Source: Actinomyces naeslundii
GTDB taxonomy: Bacteria; Actinomycetota; Actinomycetes; Actinomycetales; Actinomycetaceae
DNA length: 64,000 bases
NCBI RefSeq assembly: GCF_001956585.1
Contig: NZ_MSRR01000003.1
Location: 159,891 to 223,890, forward strand
Direction of reading: 5' to 3'
Positions 34,384-47,037 of this stretch are shown in pieces. The translations under genes and the position numbers were made by a program. The notes under the pieces are model-generated. The model saw nothing but the letters and a program-made list of their open reading frames with translations. It searched no databases and had not been told where the DNA came from. Each line of letters begins with the position of its first letter. Positions within the stretch are counted from its first letter, which is position 1.

Positions 34384-35064
34384 ATGGCCGAAAGTTTGTC
34401 AGGCGCTTCCAGCGCACCATCCCCGGGCAAGGAGATCCTCGGACCTCCTGACATAGCCCGATCCCTGTTCCGTATCGCGCACGAGATCCTGGAGCGCAAC
34501 CACGGAGCCCGGGACGTCGTCGTCCTGGGAATCCCCAGCGGGGGAGTCCCGCTTGCTCGCAGGCTCGTCGAGGCGCTTGCCTTCGCCGCGAGTGAGGAGA
34601 CGCAGCAGGCTACGCAGGCGGAGCAGACGGCGCAGTCCAACGCCGTCAGCACTAAGGTTCCGGTCGGCACCCTGGACATCACCATGTACCGCGACGATCT
34701 GGGACGTCACCCGATCCGCGTGCCCCGTCCCACCGAGATCCCCCAGGGCGGCATCGACGGCAAGGTCGTCATCCTCGTCGACGACGTCCTCTACTCCGGG
34801 CGCACGATCCGCGCCGCCCTCGACGCCCTGGGCGCGATCGGCCGTCCCAGGGCCGTGCAGCTGGCCACGCTCGTGGACCGCGGCCACCGCGAGCTGCCCA
34901 TCCGAGCCGACTACGTGGGCAAGAATCTGCCGACGTCCCGGACCGAGAAGGTCGTGGTCTCCCTGACCGAGCTCGGCGCCTCCACCGACGCCGTCACCAT
35001 CGTCCCCGCAGACGTCCCCACTGAGCGCTCGAGCGAGCGCGCCGACCAGGAGGCCACCCGATGA
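34384..35064 (+). CDS. pyrR: Bifunctional pyr operon regulator / uracil phosphoribosyltransferase PyrR
   Basis: Binds pyr mRNA in response to UMP/UTP and has residual UPRTase activity. 226 aa, ~35 longer than usual because of an inserted Gln/Ala/Thr-rich loop (around [16 protein letters not shown]). PRPP motif [17 protein letters not shown] and [19 protein letters not shown] are intact. GGAGG precedes ATG 34384. Stop overlaps pyrB (ATGA). Confidence 0.93.
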   Translation: MAESLSGASSAPSPGKEILGPPDIARSLFRIAHEILERNHGARDVVVLGIPSGGVPLARRLVEALAFAASEETQQATQAEQTAQSNAVSTKVPVGTLDITMYRDDLGRHPIRVPRPTEIPQGGIDGKVVILVDDVLYSGRTIRAALDALGAIGRPRAVQLATLVDRGHRELPIRADYVGKNLPTSRTEKVVVSLTELGASTDAVTIVPADVPTERSSERADQEATR

Positions 35065-36050
35065 AGCACCTGCTCTCCGCCAAGGACCTGACCCACGACG
35101 AGGCGGTCATGGTTCTGGACACCGCTGAGGCCATGGCCGCCACTCAGAGCCAGGCGGTCAAGAAGCTGCCCACCCTGCGCGGCAAGACCGTGGTCAACCT
35201 CTTCTTCGAGGACTCCACCCGGACTCGGCTGTCCTTCGAGGCGGCCGCCAAGCGTCTGAGCGCCGACGTCATCAACTTCTCCGCCAAGGGCTCGTCGCTG
35301 TCCAAGGGGGAGTCCCTCAAGGACACCGCCCAGACGATCATGGCCATGGGGGCGGACGCCGTCGTCGTGCGCCACTCGGCCTGCGGCGCCGCGCACCTGC
35401 TGGCCCACGCCGGCTGGATCAACGTGCCCGTCCTCAACGCGGGCGACGGTACCCACCAGCACCCCACTCAGGCCCTCCTGGACGCCATGACCCTGCGCCG
35501 CTGGTACGTCCCCGGAGCCCCCGACACCGCCAACGGCAGTCCCGCCCCGCAGGGGCGCGATCTTGAAGGGGCCCGGCTCATCATCGTCGGAGACGTCCTG
35601 CACTCCCGTGTGGCCCGCTCCAACGTGGATCTCATGACGGCGCTCGGCGCCAAGGTGACGCTCGTGGCACCCCCGACGCTGCTGCCCGTCGGCATGGACG
35701 ACTGGCCCTGCGAGGTCTCCTACAACCTTGACGAGGCGATCGAGGAGATCCAGCCCGACGCCGTCATGATGCTGCGCGTCCAGCGTGAGCGCATGAGCGC
35801 CGCCGGCGGCGGCTTCTTCCCGAGTCCCGCCGAGTACTCCAGCGTCTACGGCCTCAACTCCGCCCGGCGCCGGGCCATGCCGGAGCATGCCATCGTCATG
35901 CACCCCGGCCCCATGAACCGCGGCCTTGAGATCACCGCCGAGGCCGCCGACGACCCCCGCTCACGCATCATCGAGCAGGTCGGCAACGGCGTCTCGGTGC
36001 GTATGGCCGCTCTCTACCTCCTCCTCGCTGACGAAGGGAACCAGCTGTGA
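35061..36050 (+). CDS. pyrB: Aspartate carbamoyltransferase catalytic chain
   Basis: Carbamoyl phosphate + aspartate to carbamoyl aspartate. 329 aa. Carbamoyl-P site [35 protein letters not shown], and [11 protein letters not shown]. No pyrI. Coupled to pyrR and pyrC through 4-nt overlaps. Confidence 0.96.
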   Translation: MKHLLSAKDLTHDEAVMVLDTAEAMAATQSQAVKKLPTLRGKTVVNLFFEDSTRTRLSFEAAAKRLSADVINFSAKGSSLSKGESLKDTAQTIMAMGADAVVVRHSACGAAHLLAHAGWINVPVLNAGDGTHQHPTQALLDAMTLRRWYVPGAPDTANGSPAPQGRDLEGARLIIVGDVLHSRVARSNVDLMTALGAKVTLVAPPTLLPVGMDDWPCEVSYNLDEAIEEIQPDAVMMLRVQRERMSAAGGGFFPSPAEYSSVYGLNSARRRAMPEHAIVMHPGPMNRGLEITAEAADDPRSRIIEQVGNGVSVRMAALYLLLADEGNQL

Positions 36051-37369
36051 CCTCCCACCTCCTGACCGGTGTCCGCCCCTACGGCGAGGACCCCACCGAC
36101 ATCCTCATCACCGACGGCGCCATCGCCGCCATCGGGCCCGACGCCGCGGCGAAGGCCCCGGCCGATGCTCAGCGCCACGACTTTGGCGGGCTCATCGCAC
36201 TGCCCGGACTCGTCGACATCCACACCCACCTGCGTGAACCCGGCGGGGAGTCCGCCGAGACCGTCTACACCGGCACCCGAGCCGCAGCCGTCGGCGGTTA
36301 CACCGCCGTCTTCGCGATGGCCAACACCACCCCCGTCCAGGACACCGCCGGCGTCGTCGAGCAGGTCCTGCGGCTGGGGCGCGAGGCCGGCTGGGTGGAC
36401 GTCCACCCAGTGGGGGCCGTCTCCGCAGACCTGGCCGGTGAGCACCTGTCCGACATGGGGGCGATGGCCACCTCCGCCGCCCGGGTGCGCGTCTTCTCCG
36501 ACGACGGCAAGTGCGTCTCCGACCCCGTCCTCATGCGCCGGGCGCTGGAGTACGTCAAGTCCTTCGACGGCGTCATCGCCCAGCACGCTCAGGACCCCCG
36601 TCTCACCGAGGGCTCCCAGATGCATGAGGGCGTCGTCTCCGCCGAGCTGGGGCTGCGTGGCTGGCCCGCAGTGGCCGAGGAGTCGATCATCGCCCGTGAC
36701 GTCCTGCTGGCTGAGCACGTCGGCTCGCGCCTGCACGTGTGCCACCTGTCCACCGCCGGCAGCGTCGAGATCATCCGTTGGGCGAAGTCCCGTGGCATCA
36801 ACGTCACTGCCGAGGTCACACCGCACCACCTCCTGCTCACCGATGAGATGGCCCGCACCTACTCGCCCCTCTACAAGGTCAACCCCCCGCTGCGGACGGC
36901 CGAGGATGTCGAGGCCGTCCGCCAGGCCCTGGCCGACGGCACCATCGATGTGGTCGGCACCGACCACGCCCCCCACCCGCTGGAGGACAAGGACTGCGAG
37001 TGGCAGGCCGGAGCCTTCGGCATGACGGGCCTGGAGACTGCTCTGAGCGTCCTGATCGAGACGATGGTGAGCACCGGCCGCATGACCTGGCGTGACATCG
37101 CCCGAGCCATGTCCTCGGCCCCGGCCAACATCGGTCGTCTGAGCGACCAGGGGTGCGAGCTCGAGGTCGGCGCCCCGGCCAACATCACGGTGGTCGACCC
37201 CGAGGTCCGCCGTACCGTCGACGGCTCCGCACAGTGGACCAGCTCCACCAACACCCCCTACGCGGGTATGGAGCTGCCGGGACAGGTCATGGCCACCTTC
37301 CTCCACGGTCGCCCCACCGTCCTGGACGGGTCTCCTGTCGAGGCCCCTGCTGACTCGGCTCATGTCTGA
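36047..37369 (+). CDS. pyrC: Dihydroorotase
   Basis: Cyclises carbamoyl aspartate. 440 aa amidohydrolase: metal site [34 protein letters not shown] and [13 protein letters not shown] start at 36047 (GTGA overlap with pyrB). Confidence 0.95.
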   Translation: MTSHLLTGVRPYGEDPTDILITDGAIAAIGPDAAAKAPADAQRHDFGGLIALPGLVDIHTHLREPGGESAETVYTGTRAAAVGGYTAVFAMANTTPVQDTAGVVEQVLRLGREAGWVDVHPVGAVSADLAGEHLSDMGAMATSAARVRVFSDDGKCVSDPVLMRRALEYVKSFDGVIAQHAQDPRLTEGSQMHEGVVSAELGLRGWPAVAEESIIARDVLLAEHVGSRLHVCHLSTAGSVEIIRWAKSRGINVTAEVTPHHLLLTDEMARTYSPLYKVNPPLRTAEDVEAVRQALADGTIDVVGTDHAPHPLEDKDCEWQAGAFGMTGLETALSVLIETMVSTGRMTWRDIARAMSSAPANIGRLSDQGCELEVGAPANITVVDPEVRRTVDGSAQWTSSTNTPYAGMELPGQVMATFLHGRPTVLDGSPVEAPADSAHV

Positions 37370-38585
37370 GTCGACCCACCGCCCAGCCGCCCTCCTCGTC
37401 CTGGAGGACGGCTGGGCCCTGCGGGGCCGCAGCTACGGGGCTCCAGGACGCGCCATCGGGGAGATCGTCTTCTCCACCGGGATGACCGGGTATCAGGAGA
37501 CACTGACCGACCCCTCCTACCACCGCCAGATCGTGGTACAGACGGCACCACACATCGGTAACACCGGGGTCAACGACGAGGACGCCGAGTCCGACCGTAT
37601 CTGGGTGGCCGGCTACGTCGTGCGCGAACCGGCTCGACGGGCCTCCAGCTGGCGCTCCCGCCGGGAGCTGGAGGACGACCTGCGGGCCTCCGGCATCGTC
37701 GGGATATGCGAGGTCGATACCCGGGCGCTGACCCGCCACCTACGCGAGGCGGGCGCGATGCGCGGCGGCATCTTCTCCGGGGACGCCCTGCCCGCCGGAG
37801 GCACCGACCCCGGTGGTCCCAGCCAGGCCTGTATCGACATCTGCCTGGAGACGGTGCGCAGCGAGCCACCCATGAGCGGTCGCGCCCTGGCCGCCGAGGT
37901 GACCACTCCCTCCGGCTACGTCGTCGAGCCCACCGGACCGGCCGAGGGGCAGGAACCGGTCGCGGTCCTGGTCGCCATCGATCTGGGCATCAAGTCGCGT
38001 ACCCCGTGGCAGCTCGCCGAGCGCGGTGTACGCGTGCACGTCCTGCCCCAGTCCACCACCCTCTCCGAGATCCTTGCCCTCAGGCCTGATGGCGTCCTGT
38101 TCTCCAACGGCCCCGGAGACCCCGGGACCGCGGACGTCGAGATCGAGCTCCTGCGCGGCGTGCTCGACGCGCGCATCCCCTTCTTCGGCATCTGCCTGGG
38201 CAACCAGCTCCTGGGACGGGCCCTGGGGTACGGCACGTACAAGCTCACCTACGGGCACCGCGGCGTCAACCAGCCCGTCCTGGACCGCGGCACCGGGAAG
38301 GTGGAGATCACGGCCCACAACCACGGATTCGCCGTCGACGCGCCCGTTGACGAGCCCTCCGTGGCTCCCTTCGACAACGGTCGCTACGGCCGGGTGGAGG
38401 TCTCCCACCTAGGGCTCAATGACGGCGTCGTCGAGGGACTGCGAGCTCTCGACCTGCCGGCCTTCTCCGTGCAGTACCACCCCGAGGCCGCTGCCGGCCC
38501 CCACGACGCCGAGCACCTCTTCGACCGATTCATCCGCCTCATGCGGGAGCACCGCCAGGGCCAGGACCGCGAGGACAAGAACTGA
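37362..38585 (+). CDS. carA: Carbamoyl-phosphate synthase small chain
   Basis: Glutaminase subunit passing ammonia to CarB. 407 aa. N-terminal domain with [16 protein letters not shown], class I amidotransferase triad Cys in [10 protein letters not shown], His-Glu in [15 protein letters not shown] 37362 overlaps pyrC by 8 nt. Serves both pyrimidine and arginine synthesis. Confidence 0.96.
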   Translation: MSESTHRPAALLVLEDGWALRGRSYGAPGRAIGEIVFSTGMTGYQETLTDPSYHRQIVVQTAPHIGNTGVNDEDAESDRIWVAGYVVREPARRASSWRSRRELEDDLRASGIVGICEVDTRALTRHLREAGAMRGGIFSGDALPAGGTDPGGPSQACIDICLETVRSEPPMSGRALAAEVTTPSGYVVEPTGPAEGQEPVAVLVAIDLGIKSRTPWQLAERGVRVHVLPQSTTLSEILALRPDGVLFSNGPGDPGTADVEIELLRGVLDARIPFFGICLGNQLLGRALGYGTYKLTYGHRGVNQPVLDRGTGKVEITAHNHGFAVDAPVDEPSVAPFDNGRYGRVEVSHLGLNDGVVEGLRALDLPAFSVQYHPEAAAGPHDAEHLFDRFIRLMREHRQGQDREDKN

Positions 38586-38586
38586 C

Positions 38587-41500
38587 ATGCCTGCTCGCCC
38601 TGACATCACCTCCGTCCTGGTCATCGGATCGGGCCCCATCGTCATCGGGCAGGCCTGCGAGTTCGACTACTCCGGCACTCAGGCCTGCCGAGTCCTGCGC
38701 AGCGAGGGGATCCGCGTCGTCCTGGTCAACTCCAACCCGGCGACGATCATGACCGACCCGGACGTCGCCGATGCCACCTACATCGAGCCGATCACCCCCG
38801 AGGTACTGACCACCATCATCGCCAAGGAGCGCCCGGATGCCCTCCTGCCCACCTTGGGCGGGCAGACGGCCCTCAACGCCGCCATGAGCCTGGTCGAGCG
38901 GGGTGTGCTCGAGGAGTACGACGTCGAGCTCATCGGTGCCTCCGCCGCGGCCATCAACGCCGGGGAGGACCGCGACGAGTTCAAGGACGTCGTCGAGCGC
39001 TGTGGCGCCGAGGTCGCTCGTAGCATCATCGCCCACAGCATGGACGAGTGCCGCGCCGGAGTGGATGCCCTGGGCGGTTACCCGGTCGTCGTACGCCCCT
39101 CCTTCACGATGGGTGGTCTGGGCAGCGGCGTCGCCTTCAATGACGCCGATCTGCGCCGCATCGCCGGTGCCGGTCTGGCCGCCTCACGCACCACCGAGGT
39201 CCTCCTGGAGGAGTCGATCCTGGGCTGGAAGGAGTACGAGCTCGAGCTCATGCGCGACGCCGCCGACAACGTGGTGGTCGTGTGCTCCATCGAGAACGTC
39301 GACCCCGTGGGCGTGCACACCGGCGACTCCGTCACGGTCGCCCCGGCCCTGACCCTGACCGACCGCGAGCTCCAGCGGCTGCGGGACATCGGCATCGCCG
39401 TCATCCGCGAGGTCGGGGTCGACACCGGCGGCTGCAACATCCAGTTCGCAGTCGACCCTGCCACCGGCAGGATCATTGTCATTGAGATGAACCCGCGCGT
39501 CTCGCGGTCCTCCGCCCTGGCATCCAAGGCCACCGGCTTCCCGATCGCCAAGATCGCCGCCCGCCTCGCCGTGGGCTACACACTCGACGAGATCCCCAAC
39601 GACATCACCGCCTCCACGCCGGCCTCCTTCGAACCGACCCTGGACTACGTGGTCGTCAAGGTTCCGCGCTTCGCCTTCGAGAAGTTCCGGGGCGCCGATC
39701 CCCGGCTCACCACCACCATGAAGTCGGTGGGAGAGGCCATGGCCATCGGCCGTTCCTACACCGAGGCGCTTCAGAAGGCCATGCGATCCCTGGACAAGAA
39801 GGGCACTGTCTTCCACTGGGACGGACCTGCTCCCACCGCACAGCAGACCTCCGAGCTGCTGGAGTCCATCGCCACCCCCAGTGAGCACCGGCTGGTCGAC
39901 CTCCAGCAGGCAGTGCGCGGAGGCGCCACGATCTCTCAGCTCCACGAGGCCACACGCATCGACCCCTGGTTCCTGGACCAGATGCTGCTCCTCCAAGAGG
40001 TGGCTCAGGAGGTCGAGGACGCCGAGGCCCTCACCCCGGAGGTCCTGGCCCTGGCCAAGCGCCACGGCTTCTCCGACGTCCAGGTCGCCGCTCTGCGAGG
40101 CATCAGCGAGGACACGGTGCGCGAGGTCCGTCACGCCTTCGGGCTGCGCCCCGTCTACAAGACCGTGGACACCTGCGCAGCCGAGTTCGCCTCACGCACC
40201 CCCTACCTCTACTCCAGCTACGACCTGGAGACCGAGGTCGCGCCCCGCGAGCGCGAGGCCGTCATCATCCTGGGCTCGGGCCCCAACCGCATCGGGCAGG
40301 GCATCGAGTTCGACTACTCCTGCGTCCATGCCGCCATGGCGCTGTCCGAGCGCTACGAGACCGTCATGGTCAACTGCAACCCGGAAACCGTATCCACCGA
40401 CTACGACGTCTCCGACCGGCTCTACTTCGAGCCTCTGACCTTCGAGGACGTCATCGAGGTCTACGAGGCCGAGCGCGCAGCAGGTCCGGTGGCCGGTGTC
40501 ATCGTCCAGCTCGGCGGGCAGACGCCGCTGTCCCTGGCCTCGAGGCTGTCCGAGGCCGGGGTGCCGATCCTGGGCACAAGCCCCGAGGCCATCGACGCCG
40601 CTGAGGACCGCGAGGCCTTCGGCGTCGTCCTCCAGCGCGCCGGGCTGCCCGCACCGGCGCACGGCACCGCGGTGAGCGATGAGCAGGCCCGCTCGGTCGC
40701 CCAGGACATCGGCTACCCGGTCCTGGTGCGCCCGAGCTATGTGCTCGGTGGGCGAGGTATGGAGATCGTCTACGACGCCGGCGGCCTGGACGACTACCTC
40801 CAGCGCGCCGGCCGTGAGCCCGGCGGCGTCTACGGGACCGGGCCGCTGCTCATCGACCGGTTCCTCGATGACGCCATCGAGATCGACGTTGACGCCCTAT
40901 ACGACGGAAGCGAGCTGTTCCTCGGCGGGGTCATGGAGCACATCGAGGAGGCGGGGATCCACTCCGGCGACTCGGCCTGCGTCATGCCACCCATGACCCT
41001 GTCCGACACGGAGATCGCGCGCATCCGGCGCTCCACTGAGGCGATCGCCGTCGGGGTGGGGGTGCGCGGGCTGCTCAACATCCAGTTCGCCCTGGTCTCC
41101 GACGTCCTCTACGTCATTGAGGCCAACCCGAGGGCCTCACGCACGGTCCCCTTCGTCTCGAAGGCCTCCGGTGTGCAGCTCGCCAAGGCGGCGGCCCTCA
41201 TCATGGCAGGGGAGACGATCGCCTCGCTCAGGTCCTCCGGCCACCTGCCCGAGGCCGACGCCGCCATCACCGATCCCGATGACCCGATCGCCGTCAAGGA
41301 AGCGGTCCTGCCCTTCAAACGGTTCCGCACCGCCGAGGGGCGTGTCGTCGACACGGTCCTGGGACCGGAGATGCGCTCCACCGGTGAGGTCATGGGCTAC
41401 GACGTGGACTTCCCCCGAGCCTTCGCCAAGTCCCAGGCCGGCGCCTACGGCGGCCTGCCAGGAGAGGGCACGCTGTTCGTCTCCGTGGCCGACCGGGACA

Positions 41501-41937
41501 AGCGCGCCATCATCCTGCCGGTGGCCCGGTTGGCCGAGCTCGGTTTCACCGTCCTGGCCACCACCGGGACCGCACAGGTACTGCGCCGCAACGGGATCGA
41601 CGCCATGGCCGTGCGCAAGATCAGCCAGGGTGTCGGCGCCCACGGGGAGCAGACGATCGCCGGGCTGATCGAGTCCGGAGCCGTCGACATGGTCGTCAAC
41701 ACCCCCAAGGGCCAGGGAGCCCGTGCCGACGGGTACTCCATCCGCGCGGCCACCACTGGCGCCGATCGCCCCATCATCACCACAGTCCAACAGCTCCAGG
41801 CGGCGGTCCAGGCCCTCGAGGCCCAGCTGCGCGGCCCCTTCCGGGTCCGCAGCCTCCAGGAGCACATCGCCGCCCGCCGATCCCGGCGAGGCTCAGCGCC
41901 CGAGCCCCACCACGTTGCCGACAAGGAGACTCGATGA
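38587..41937 (+). CDS. carB: Carbamoyl-phosphate synthase large chain
   Basis: 1116 aa from ATG 38587, one nt after the carA stop. Two homologous ATP-grasp halves ([20 protein letters not shown] and [34 protein letters not shown] and [20 protein letters not shown]) and a C-terminal MGS-like allosteric domain ([20 protein letters not shown]). ATG of pyrF overlaps the stop. Confidence 0.97.
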   Translation: MPARPDITSVLVIGSGPIVIGQACEFDYSGTQACRVLRSEGIRVVLVNSNPATIMTDPDVADATYIEPITPEVLTTIIAKERPDALLPTLGGQTALNAAMSLVERGVLEEYDVELIGASAAAINAGEDRDEFKDVVERCGAEVARSIIAHSMDECRAGVDALGGYPVVVRPSFTMGGLGSGVAFNDADLRRIAGAGLAASRTTEVLLEESILGWKEYELELMRDAADNVVVVCSIENVDPVGVHTGDSVTVAPALTLTDRELQRLRDIGIAVIREVGVDTGGCNIQFAVDPATGRIIVIEMNPRVSRSSALASKATGFPIAKIAARLAVGYTLDEIPNDITASTPASFEPTLDYVVVKVPRFAFEKFRGADPRLTTTMKSVGEAMAIGRSYTEALQKAMRSLDKKGTVFHWDGPAPTAQQTSELLESIATPSEHRLVDLQQAVRGGATISQLHEATRIDPWFLDQMLLLQEVAQEVEDAEALTPEVLALAKRHGFSDVQVAALRGISEDTVREVRHAFGLRPVYKTVDTCAAEFASRTPYLYSSYDLETEVAPREREAVIILGSGPNRIGQGIEFDYSCVHAAMALSERYETVMVNCNPETVSTDYDVSDRLYFEPLTFEDVIEVYEAERAAGPVAGVIVQLGGQTPLSLASRLSEAGVPILGTSPEAIDAAEDREAFGVVLQRAGLPAPAHGTAVSDEQARSVAQDIGYPVLVRPSYVLGGRGMEIVYDAGGLDDYLQRAGREPGGVYGTGPLLIDRFLDDAIEIDVDALYDGSELFLGGVMEHIEEAGIHSGDSACVMPPMTLSDTEIARIRRSTEAIAVGVGVRGLLNIQFALVSDVLYVIEANPRASRTVPFVSKASGVQLAKAAALIMAGETIASLRSSGHLPEADAAITDPDDPIAVKEAVLPFKRFRTAEGRVVDTVLGPEMRSTGEVMGYDVDFPRAFAKSQAGAYGGLPGEGTLFVSVADRDKRAIILPVARLAELGFTVLATTGTAQVLRRNGIDAMAVRKISQGVGAHGEQTIAGLIESGAVDMVVNTPKGQGARADGYSIRAATTGADRPIITTVQQLQAAVQALEAQLRGPFRVRSLQEHIAARRSRRGSAPEPHHVADKETR

Positions 41938-42818
41938 CCTCCACCGTCCCCGATCAGCACAGTCACTCCCGCCGCTCCTTCGGCGCGCGCCTGGCAGATG
42001 CCATGGAGGACCACGGCCCTCTGTGCGTGGGGATCGACCCCCACCCGAGCCTGCTCGAAGCCTGGGGCCTGGCGGACTCCGCCGCGGGCCTACGGGACTT
42101 CGCCCTGCGAACGGTCGACGCGGTCGGTGGGCGCGTGGGCGCCGTCAAGCCGCAGTCGGCCTTCTTCGAGCGCCACGGCAGTGCCGGCATCGCGGTCCTG
42201 GAGGAGACCCTGGCGGCCCTACGGGACGTCGGTACCCTGTCGGTTCTCGACGTCAAGCGCGGCGACATCGGCTCCACCATGGCCGGTTACGCCCAGGCAT
42301 ACCTGTCCGACGGCGCGCCTCTGGCCGCTGACTCCATCACGGTCTCTCCCTACCTGGGGTACGGGTCGCTGAGCCCTGCACTGGACCTGGCGGAGGCGAG
42401 CGGCCGGGGAGTATTCGTGCTCGCCCTGACCTCCAATCCCGAAGGGGCCGCGGTCCAGCACGCCGTCAACGGCGAGCGGGCCGTGGCCGCCGGCGTCGTG
42501 GAGGGCGTGACCGCATCCAATGCCACCGCCAGCGGGGAGGGCAGGCTCGGAAGCGTCGGGCTGGTCGTCGGCGCCACGGTCGGCGAGGCCGTCTGTCGTC
42601 TAGGGATCGACCTGTTGCGCGCCAACGGGCCGTTGCTGGCCCCCGGCATCGGTGCGCAGGGAGCTGGGCCGGCCGAGCTGGAGTCCGTCTTCGGATCGGC
42701 TCGCCGTCACGTCCTGGCCTCCACGTCGCGCGGCGTCCTCAAGGCGGGGCCCTCCATCGAGGCACTGCGGACGGCAGCGCTGGCAGCCACGCATGAGGCG
42801 GCCGCCGCCTTGCGTTGA
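41934..42818 (+). CDS. pyrF: Orotidine 5'-phosphate decarboxylase (type 2)
   Basis: Makes UMP from OMP. 294 aa, the longer actinobacterial subfamily: [26 protein letters not shown], catalytic [12 protein letters not shown] (DxKxxD), [10 protein letters not shown]. Last gene of the pyr operon; pyrD and pyrE are not in the window. Confidence 0.95.
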   Translation: MTSTVPDQHSHSRRSFGARLADAMEDHGPLCVGIDPHPSLLEAWGLADSAAGLRDFALRTVDAVGGRVGAVKPQSAFFERHGSAGIAVLEETLAALRDVGTLSVLDVKRGDIGSTMAGYAQAYLSDGAPLAADSITVSPYLGYGSLSPALDLAEASGRGVFVLALTSNPEGAAVQHAVNGERAVAAGVVEGVTASNATASGEGRLGSVGLVVGATVGEAVCRLGIDLLRANGPLLAPGIGAQGAGPAELESVFGSARRHVLASTSRGVLKAGPSIEALRTAALAATHEAAAALR

Positions 42819-42844
42819 CGCAATGTGACCGTACGCGATCAACG
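42813..42844 (+). terminator. Candidate terminator of the pyr operon
   Basis: CGTTGACGC (42813-42821) pairs with GCGATCAACG (42835-42844) with a single bulged base. It overlaps the pyrF stop codon. Confidence 0.45.
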
Positions 42845-42962
42845 TGTGTGCGGAAACACGAAGTCAGTGCCGGAATACCGGCCCCTGCGAATGCGAGTGC
42901 ACCTCACCCGACTTATCCTTGTGGTGCGGGTCACTGGAGCTGGACCGGGGGAGGAGACCACC

Positions 42963-43274
42963 ATGACGCTTCCGACACTGACACCTGAGCAACGAGCTGA
43001 GGCACTGGAGAAGGCCGCGGCTGCGCGATCGCAACGTGCTCGTATCAAGTCCGAGCTCAAGAGCGGAGAGCTCAAGCTCTCCGAGTTCTTCGCAGCCTCG
43101 GAGACCGATGAGGTCCTGGGCAAGATGAAGGTCAGGGCGCTGCTCGTTTCGCTTCCTCGTGTCGGGACCACAACGGCTGACGCCATCCTGACGGACGTGC
43201 ATATCGCCGAGTCCCGGCGGGTGCGCGGACTCGGAGCGAACCAGCGGGCGGCGCTGGTGGAGCGTTTCGGCTGA
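42963..43274 (+). CDS. mihF: Integration host factor, actinobacterial type (mIHF)
   Basis: Small nucleoid-associated DNA-bending protein, essential in mycobacteria. 103 aa from ATG 42963 with GGAGGAG 7 nt upstream. Helix region with EKAAAARSQRARIKSELKSG and helix-two-turn-helix LLVSLPRVGTTTADAILTDV, then RRVRGLGANQRAALVERF. mihF-gmk-rpoZ order is the standard actinobacterial arrangement. Confidence 0.93.
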   Translation: MTLPTLTPEQRAEALEKAAAARSQRARIKSELKSGELKLSEFFAASETDEVLGKMKVRALLVSLPRVGTTTADAILTDVHIAESRRVRGLGANQRAALVERFG

Positions 43275-43343
43275 GACCTCCGGACGGACGCCTGCTGAGA
43301 CGCAGGGTCGTGTCGGTGACACCCGGTAGGTCATGATGGGGTC

Positions 43344-43937
43344 ATGACTGACGCCGCCACCGCAGACTCGTCCGCCCCCACGCTCGCCCGCTTGACAGTC
43401 CTTGCCGGACCGACGGCGGTGGGCAAGGGCACTGTTGTCGCCGAGCTGCGCAGGCGTCACCCTGATCTCTTCGTGTCGATCTCAGCCACCACCCGCAAGC
43501 CCCGCCCTGGTGAGGTCGACGGCGTCCACTACTACTTCGTGGGCGCAGAGGACTTCGACTCCCTCGTTGAGACCGGCCAGATGCTCGAGTGGGCACTCGT
43601 CCACGGCGTGCACCGTTACGGCACCCCCCGCGGTCCCGTCCAGGACCAGCTCGATGCCGGACGCCCCGCGCTCCTGGAGATCGACCTGGCCGGAGCCCGC
43701 CAGGTTCGTCGGGCCATGCCACGGGCACGGCTCGTCTTCCTCGCGCCGCCGAGCTGGGACGAGCTCGTCCGCAGGCTCGCAGGTCGTGGCACCGAGGACC
43801 CGCAGGAGCAGGAAAGGCGCCTGGCGACAGCTCGTGCCGAGATGGAAGCGGCGGACGAGTTCGACCACATTGTCGTCAACGACACCGTGGCGAGCGCCAC
43901 CGCTCAGCTTGAGAGACTTATGGGGCTCTGCGGTTAG
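43344..43937 (+). CDS. gmk: Guanylate kinase
   Basis: GMP + ATP to GDP. 197 aa. P-loop TVLAGPTAVGKGTVV, GMP-binding SATTRKPRPGEVDGVHYYFV and RLAGRGTEDPQEQERRLATA lid. The P-loop lacks the usual second Ser/Gly (GPTAVGKGT), as in other actinobacteria. CATGAT ends 6 nt before the ATG, a leaderless-type arrangement. Confidence 0.95.
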   Translation: MTDAATADSSAPTLARLTVLAGPTAVGKGTVVAELRRRHPDLFVSISATTRKPRPGEVDGVHYYFVGAEDFDSLVETGQMLEWALVHGVHRYGTPRGPVQDQLDAGRPALLEIDLAGARQVRRAMPRARLVFLAPPSWDELVRRLAGRGTEDPQEQERRLATARAEMEAADEFDHIVVNDTVASATAQLERLMGLCG

Positions 43938-43982
43938 AATAACCCGGCGCAGCACTATCGAGAATGAACCGGAGGCACCCAC

Positions 43983-44381
43983 ATGCTCGGAACCTCTCCC
44001 CAGCCCGAGGGCATCACCAACCCGCCGATTGACGACCTTCTGGAGAAGGTCGACTCCAAGTACGGGCTCGTGGTGGAGGCCGCTAAGCGCGCCCGCCAGA
44101 TCAACACCTACACCCAGCAGCTCGAGGACAACCAGTTCGAGTTCTTCGGGCCACTGGTGGACTCCGAGGTCGGCGAGAAGTCGCTCGGCATCGCCCTGCG
44201 GGAGATCGCCGAGGACAAGCTCGAGGTCATCCCCGGGGATGTCGCCCGCGCCCGCCGCGCTGAGGCCGAGGAGGCCCGCCGTGCCGCTGAGGCCGACATG
44301 TTCAGCGACATCTCCCTGGACGCTCCGGTCTCCCTCGAGGAGGGTGAGACGCCCACCAGCCTCGACGACATCCAGTTCTGA
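43983..44381 (+). CDS. rpoZ: RNA polymerase omega subunit
   Basis: Assembly subunit of RNA polymerase. 132 aa. [31 protein letters not shown] and [18 protein letters not shown] are the omega signature. The ~35-residue acidic/Ala-rich tail is longer than in E. coli. Followed closely by coaBC. Confidence 0.95.
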   Translation: MLGTSPQPEGITNPPIDDLLEKVDSKYGLVVEAAKRARQINTYTQQLEDNQFEFFGPLVDSEVGEKSLGIALREIAEDKLEVIPGDVARARRAEAEEARRAAEADMFSDISLDAPVSLEEGETPTSLDDIQF

Positions 44382-44392
44382 GCCATGCTCGT

Positions 44393-45724
44393 ATGGACGA
44401 GCTCCACACCGCTGTGAGTCCGCGCGCCGCGACCGCCTCCGAGGGGCCGCGGCGCGTCGTCGTCGGCGTGTCCGGATCCATTGCCGCCTACAAGGCACCC
44501 TTCGTCGTTCGGCTGCTGCGTCAGGCCGGGCACGAGGTCAAGGTGGTGGCCACCGAGTCGGCGCTGCGGTTCATCGGGGCACCGGCACTGGCAGCCGTCA
44601 GCGGCCAGGCCGTGTCCACCGGCGTCTTCGACGACCCGGCCGCGGTCGAGCATGTGGCCGTGGCCGAGCGGGCCGAGCTCGTGCTGGTCGCTCCGGCCTC
44701 GGCCGACCTGCTGGCGCGCGTGCGTGCTGGGCGGGCTGACGACCTGCTCACCGCGACCATTCTGACCAGTCAGGCTCCCGTTGTCCTGGCTCCGGCCATG
44801 CACACCCAGATGTGGCTCAATCCCGCCACCCAGGACAACGTGGCAGTGCTGCGAGAGCGCGGCCTGACCGTGATCGAGCCCGACTCCGGTCGTCTGACCG
44901 GCAAGGACTCCGGGGTGGGCCGTCTGCCCGAGCCGGAGCAGATCGTCTCCGAGGCACTGGCCGTCCTGGACCGGGTGCCCGGGGCGAAGGATGGCGCCAG
45001 AGCGGGTGAGTATGGCGGTGCTCTGACAGGACGGCACGTCGTGGTCTCCGCCGGTGGCACTCGCGAACCCATTGACCCGGTGCGTTACCTGGGCAACCGG
45101 TCCTCCGGTCGCCAGGGGTGCGCGCTGGCCGTGGCCGCCGTCGAGCAAGGGGCCCGGGTCACGTTGGTACAGGCGCATGTCGCCTCAGAGCTGCTCGAGG
45201 CACTGCCGCCGAGAGTCGCCGTCATTTCCGCCGGTACCGCCCACGATATGCTCCACGCCGTGCGTGAGGCCGCCCGGGACGCCGACGCCGTCATCATGGC
45301 CGCAGCCGTCGCCGACTTCCGGCCTGTCACCGTGGCCGCTACCAAGATCAAGAAGCAGGCGTCTGCCAGGGTGGATCTCGACGGCGAGCTTACGATGTCC
45401 ATCGAGCTCACCGCCAACCCGGACATACTCACCGGCCTGGTGACGGACCCGCCTCGCGTCGGTCAGGTCGTCGTCGGATTCGCCGCCGAGACCGGGGACG
45501 ACGACGGCGACGTGCTCTTCCACGGTGCGGCCAAGGCCCGTCGAAAGGGTGCCCATCTCCTGGCGGTCAACGCTGTGGGGGAGGACCTCGGCTTCGGGGA
45601 CGTCCCCAATGCGGTGGTAGTCCTGGACGCCCAGGGCTCGGAGGTGGCTCGCGGGCAGGGCAGCAAGATGGAGGTCGCCCGCCTTCTCATCGACCTGACT
45701 GCGGGTCTGCTGCACGGTTCCTGA
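44393..45724 (+). CDS. coaBC: Bifunctional phosphopantothenoylcysteine decarboxylase / phosphopantothenate-cysteine ligase
   Basis: Two consecutive steps of coenzyme A synthesis. 443 aa. N-terminal flavin decarboxylase ([34 protein letters not shown] with actinobacterial PAMH). C-terminal ligase ([33 protein letters not shown]). ATG 44393, 11 nt after rpoZ. Confidence 0.94.
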   Translation: MDELHTAVSPRAATASEGPRRVVVGVSGSIAAYKAPFVVRLLRQAGHEVKVVATESALRFIGAPALAAVSGQAVSTGVFDDPAAVEHVAVAERAELVLVAPASADLLARVRAGRADDLLTATILTSQAPVVLAPAMHTQMWLNPATQDNVAVLRERGLTVIEPDSGRLTGKDSGVGRLPEPEQIVSEALAVLDRVPGAKDGARAGEYGGALTGRHVVVSAGGTREPIDPVRYLGNRSSGRQGCALAVAAVEQGARVTLVQAHVASELLEALPPRVAVISAGTAHDMLHAVREAARDADAVIMAAAVADFRPVTVAATKIKKQASARVDLDGELTMSIELTANPDILTGLVTDPPRVGQVVVGFAAETGDDDGDVLFHGAAKARRKGAHLLAVNAVGEDLGFGDVPNAVVVLDAQGSEVARGQGSKMEVARLLIDLTAGLLHGS

Positions 45725-45780
45725 AAGCCCGCGGTGTGCTTTCGTGGGTAACGCCACCATGGATCGGTACCGGCGGTGAC

Positions 45781-45786
45781 TACGAT
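45781..45786 (+). promoter_or_regulatory. -10 box of metK (leaderless)
   Basis: TACGAT, then 6 nt, then GTG 45793. With no leader, a SAM riboswitch is excluded at this promoter. Confidence 0.55.
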
Positions 45787-45792
45787 GGGCGG

Positions 45793-46998
45793 GTGAGTTC
45801 CTCCTTGCGTCTGTTCACCTCCGAGTCGGTCACCGAAGGACACCCGGACAAGGTCTGCGATCGTGTCTCCGACGCCATCCTCGACGCGATCCTTGAGCAG
45901 GACCCCACTGCGCGCGTCGCCGTTGAGACCATGGTGACCACCGGCCTGGTACACGTGGCCGGAGAGGTGACCACCGAGCGCGCCTATGTGGAGATTCCTG
46001 AGATCGTCCGTCAAGAGATCTCGGCCATCGGCTACACCTCCTCGGAGGTCTGCTTCGATGCCCGATCCTGCGGGGTCTCGGTGTCGATCGGCCAGCAGTC
46101 CCCGGATATCGCCGCCGGAGTGGACAAGTCCCTTCAGGCCCGCCAGGACAGCGGAGACATCGACCCCCTCGACCTGCAGGGCGCCGGGGACCAGGGACTC
46201 ATGTTCGGCTACGCCTGCGATGACACCGCCGCCCTCATGCCTCTGCCGATCCACCTCGCCCATCGTCTGGCCGAGCGCCTGGCGCTGGTGCGTAAGCAGA
46301 GGATCGTGCCGGGCCTGCGGCCCGACGGCAAGACGCAGGTGACCATCGGCTATGACGGCCAGCGTCCTGTGACCCTGGAGAACCTGGTCATCTCCACCCA
46401 GCACGATGAGGACCGCAGTCGCGCCTGGCTCACTGATGCCCTCCAGGCCGAAGTCATCGCTCCGGTGCTGGATGCCGAGGCCGAGGCCGGAACCGAGCTC
46501 GCCACCACCGGCGCCGAGGTCCTGATCAATCCCTCGGGACAGTTCGTCATCGGCGGCCCGGCCGGTGACGCCGGCCTGACGGGACGCAAGATCATTGTGG
46601 ACACCTACGGGGGTATGGCCCGTCATGGTGGAGGTGCCTTCTCCGGCAAGGATCCCTCGAAGGTGGACCGCTCCGCCAGCTACGCGATGCGCTGGGTCGC
46701 CAAGAACGTCGTCGCCGCGGGACTGGCGAAGCGCTGCGAGATTCAGGTGGCCTACGCCATCGGCTCGGCCCATCCGGTGGGCGTCTACGTGGAGACCTTC
46801 GGAACGGCCACCGTTCCCGAGGAGCGTATCTTAGCCGCTGTCAACGAGGTCTTCGACCTGCGCCCGGCTGCCATCGTGCGGGACCTCGACCTGCTGCGCC
46901 CCATCTACCGCGCCACCAGTGCCTACGGGCACTTCGGGCGTCCCGGTTTCACCTGGGAGGCAACGGACCGAGCTGAGGCCCTGCGCCAGGCCGTCTGA
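45793..46998 (+). CDS. metK: S-adenosylmethionine synthetase
   Basis: ATP + methionine to SAM. 401 aa from GTG 45793; earlier in-frame starts would add a non-conserved extension. [56 protein letters not shown] and [19 protein letters not shown] are all conserved. Confidence 0.96.
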   Translation: MSSSLRLFTSESVTEGHPDKVCDRVSDAILDAILEQDPTARVAVETMVTTGLVHVAGEVTTERAYVEIPEIVRQEISAIGYTSSEVCFDARSCGVSVSIGQQSPDIAAGVDKSLQARQDSGDIDPLDLQGAGDQGLMFGYACDDTAALMPLPIHLAHRLAERLALVRKQRIVPGLRPDGKTQVTIGYDGQRPVTLENLVISTQHDEDRSRAWLTDALQAEVIAPVLDAEAEAGTELATTGAEVLINPSGQFVIGGPAGDAGLTGRKIIVDTYGGMARHGGGAFSGKDPSKVDRSASYAMRWVAKNVVAAGLAKRCEIQVAYAIGSAHPVGVYVETFGTATVPEERILAAVNEVFDLRPAAIVRDLDLLRPIYRATSAYGHFGRPGFTWEATDRAEALRQAV

Positions 46999-47037
46999 GA
47001 CGTAAGTATCCGGGCAGGACCCTTCTCGAGGCTTTGT

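Noticed and set aside
45736-45792. Upstream extension of metK
   Set aside because: The extension is not conserved in the family, and TACGAT-N6-GTG points to the start at 45793.
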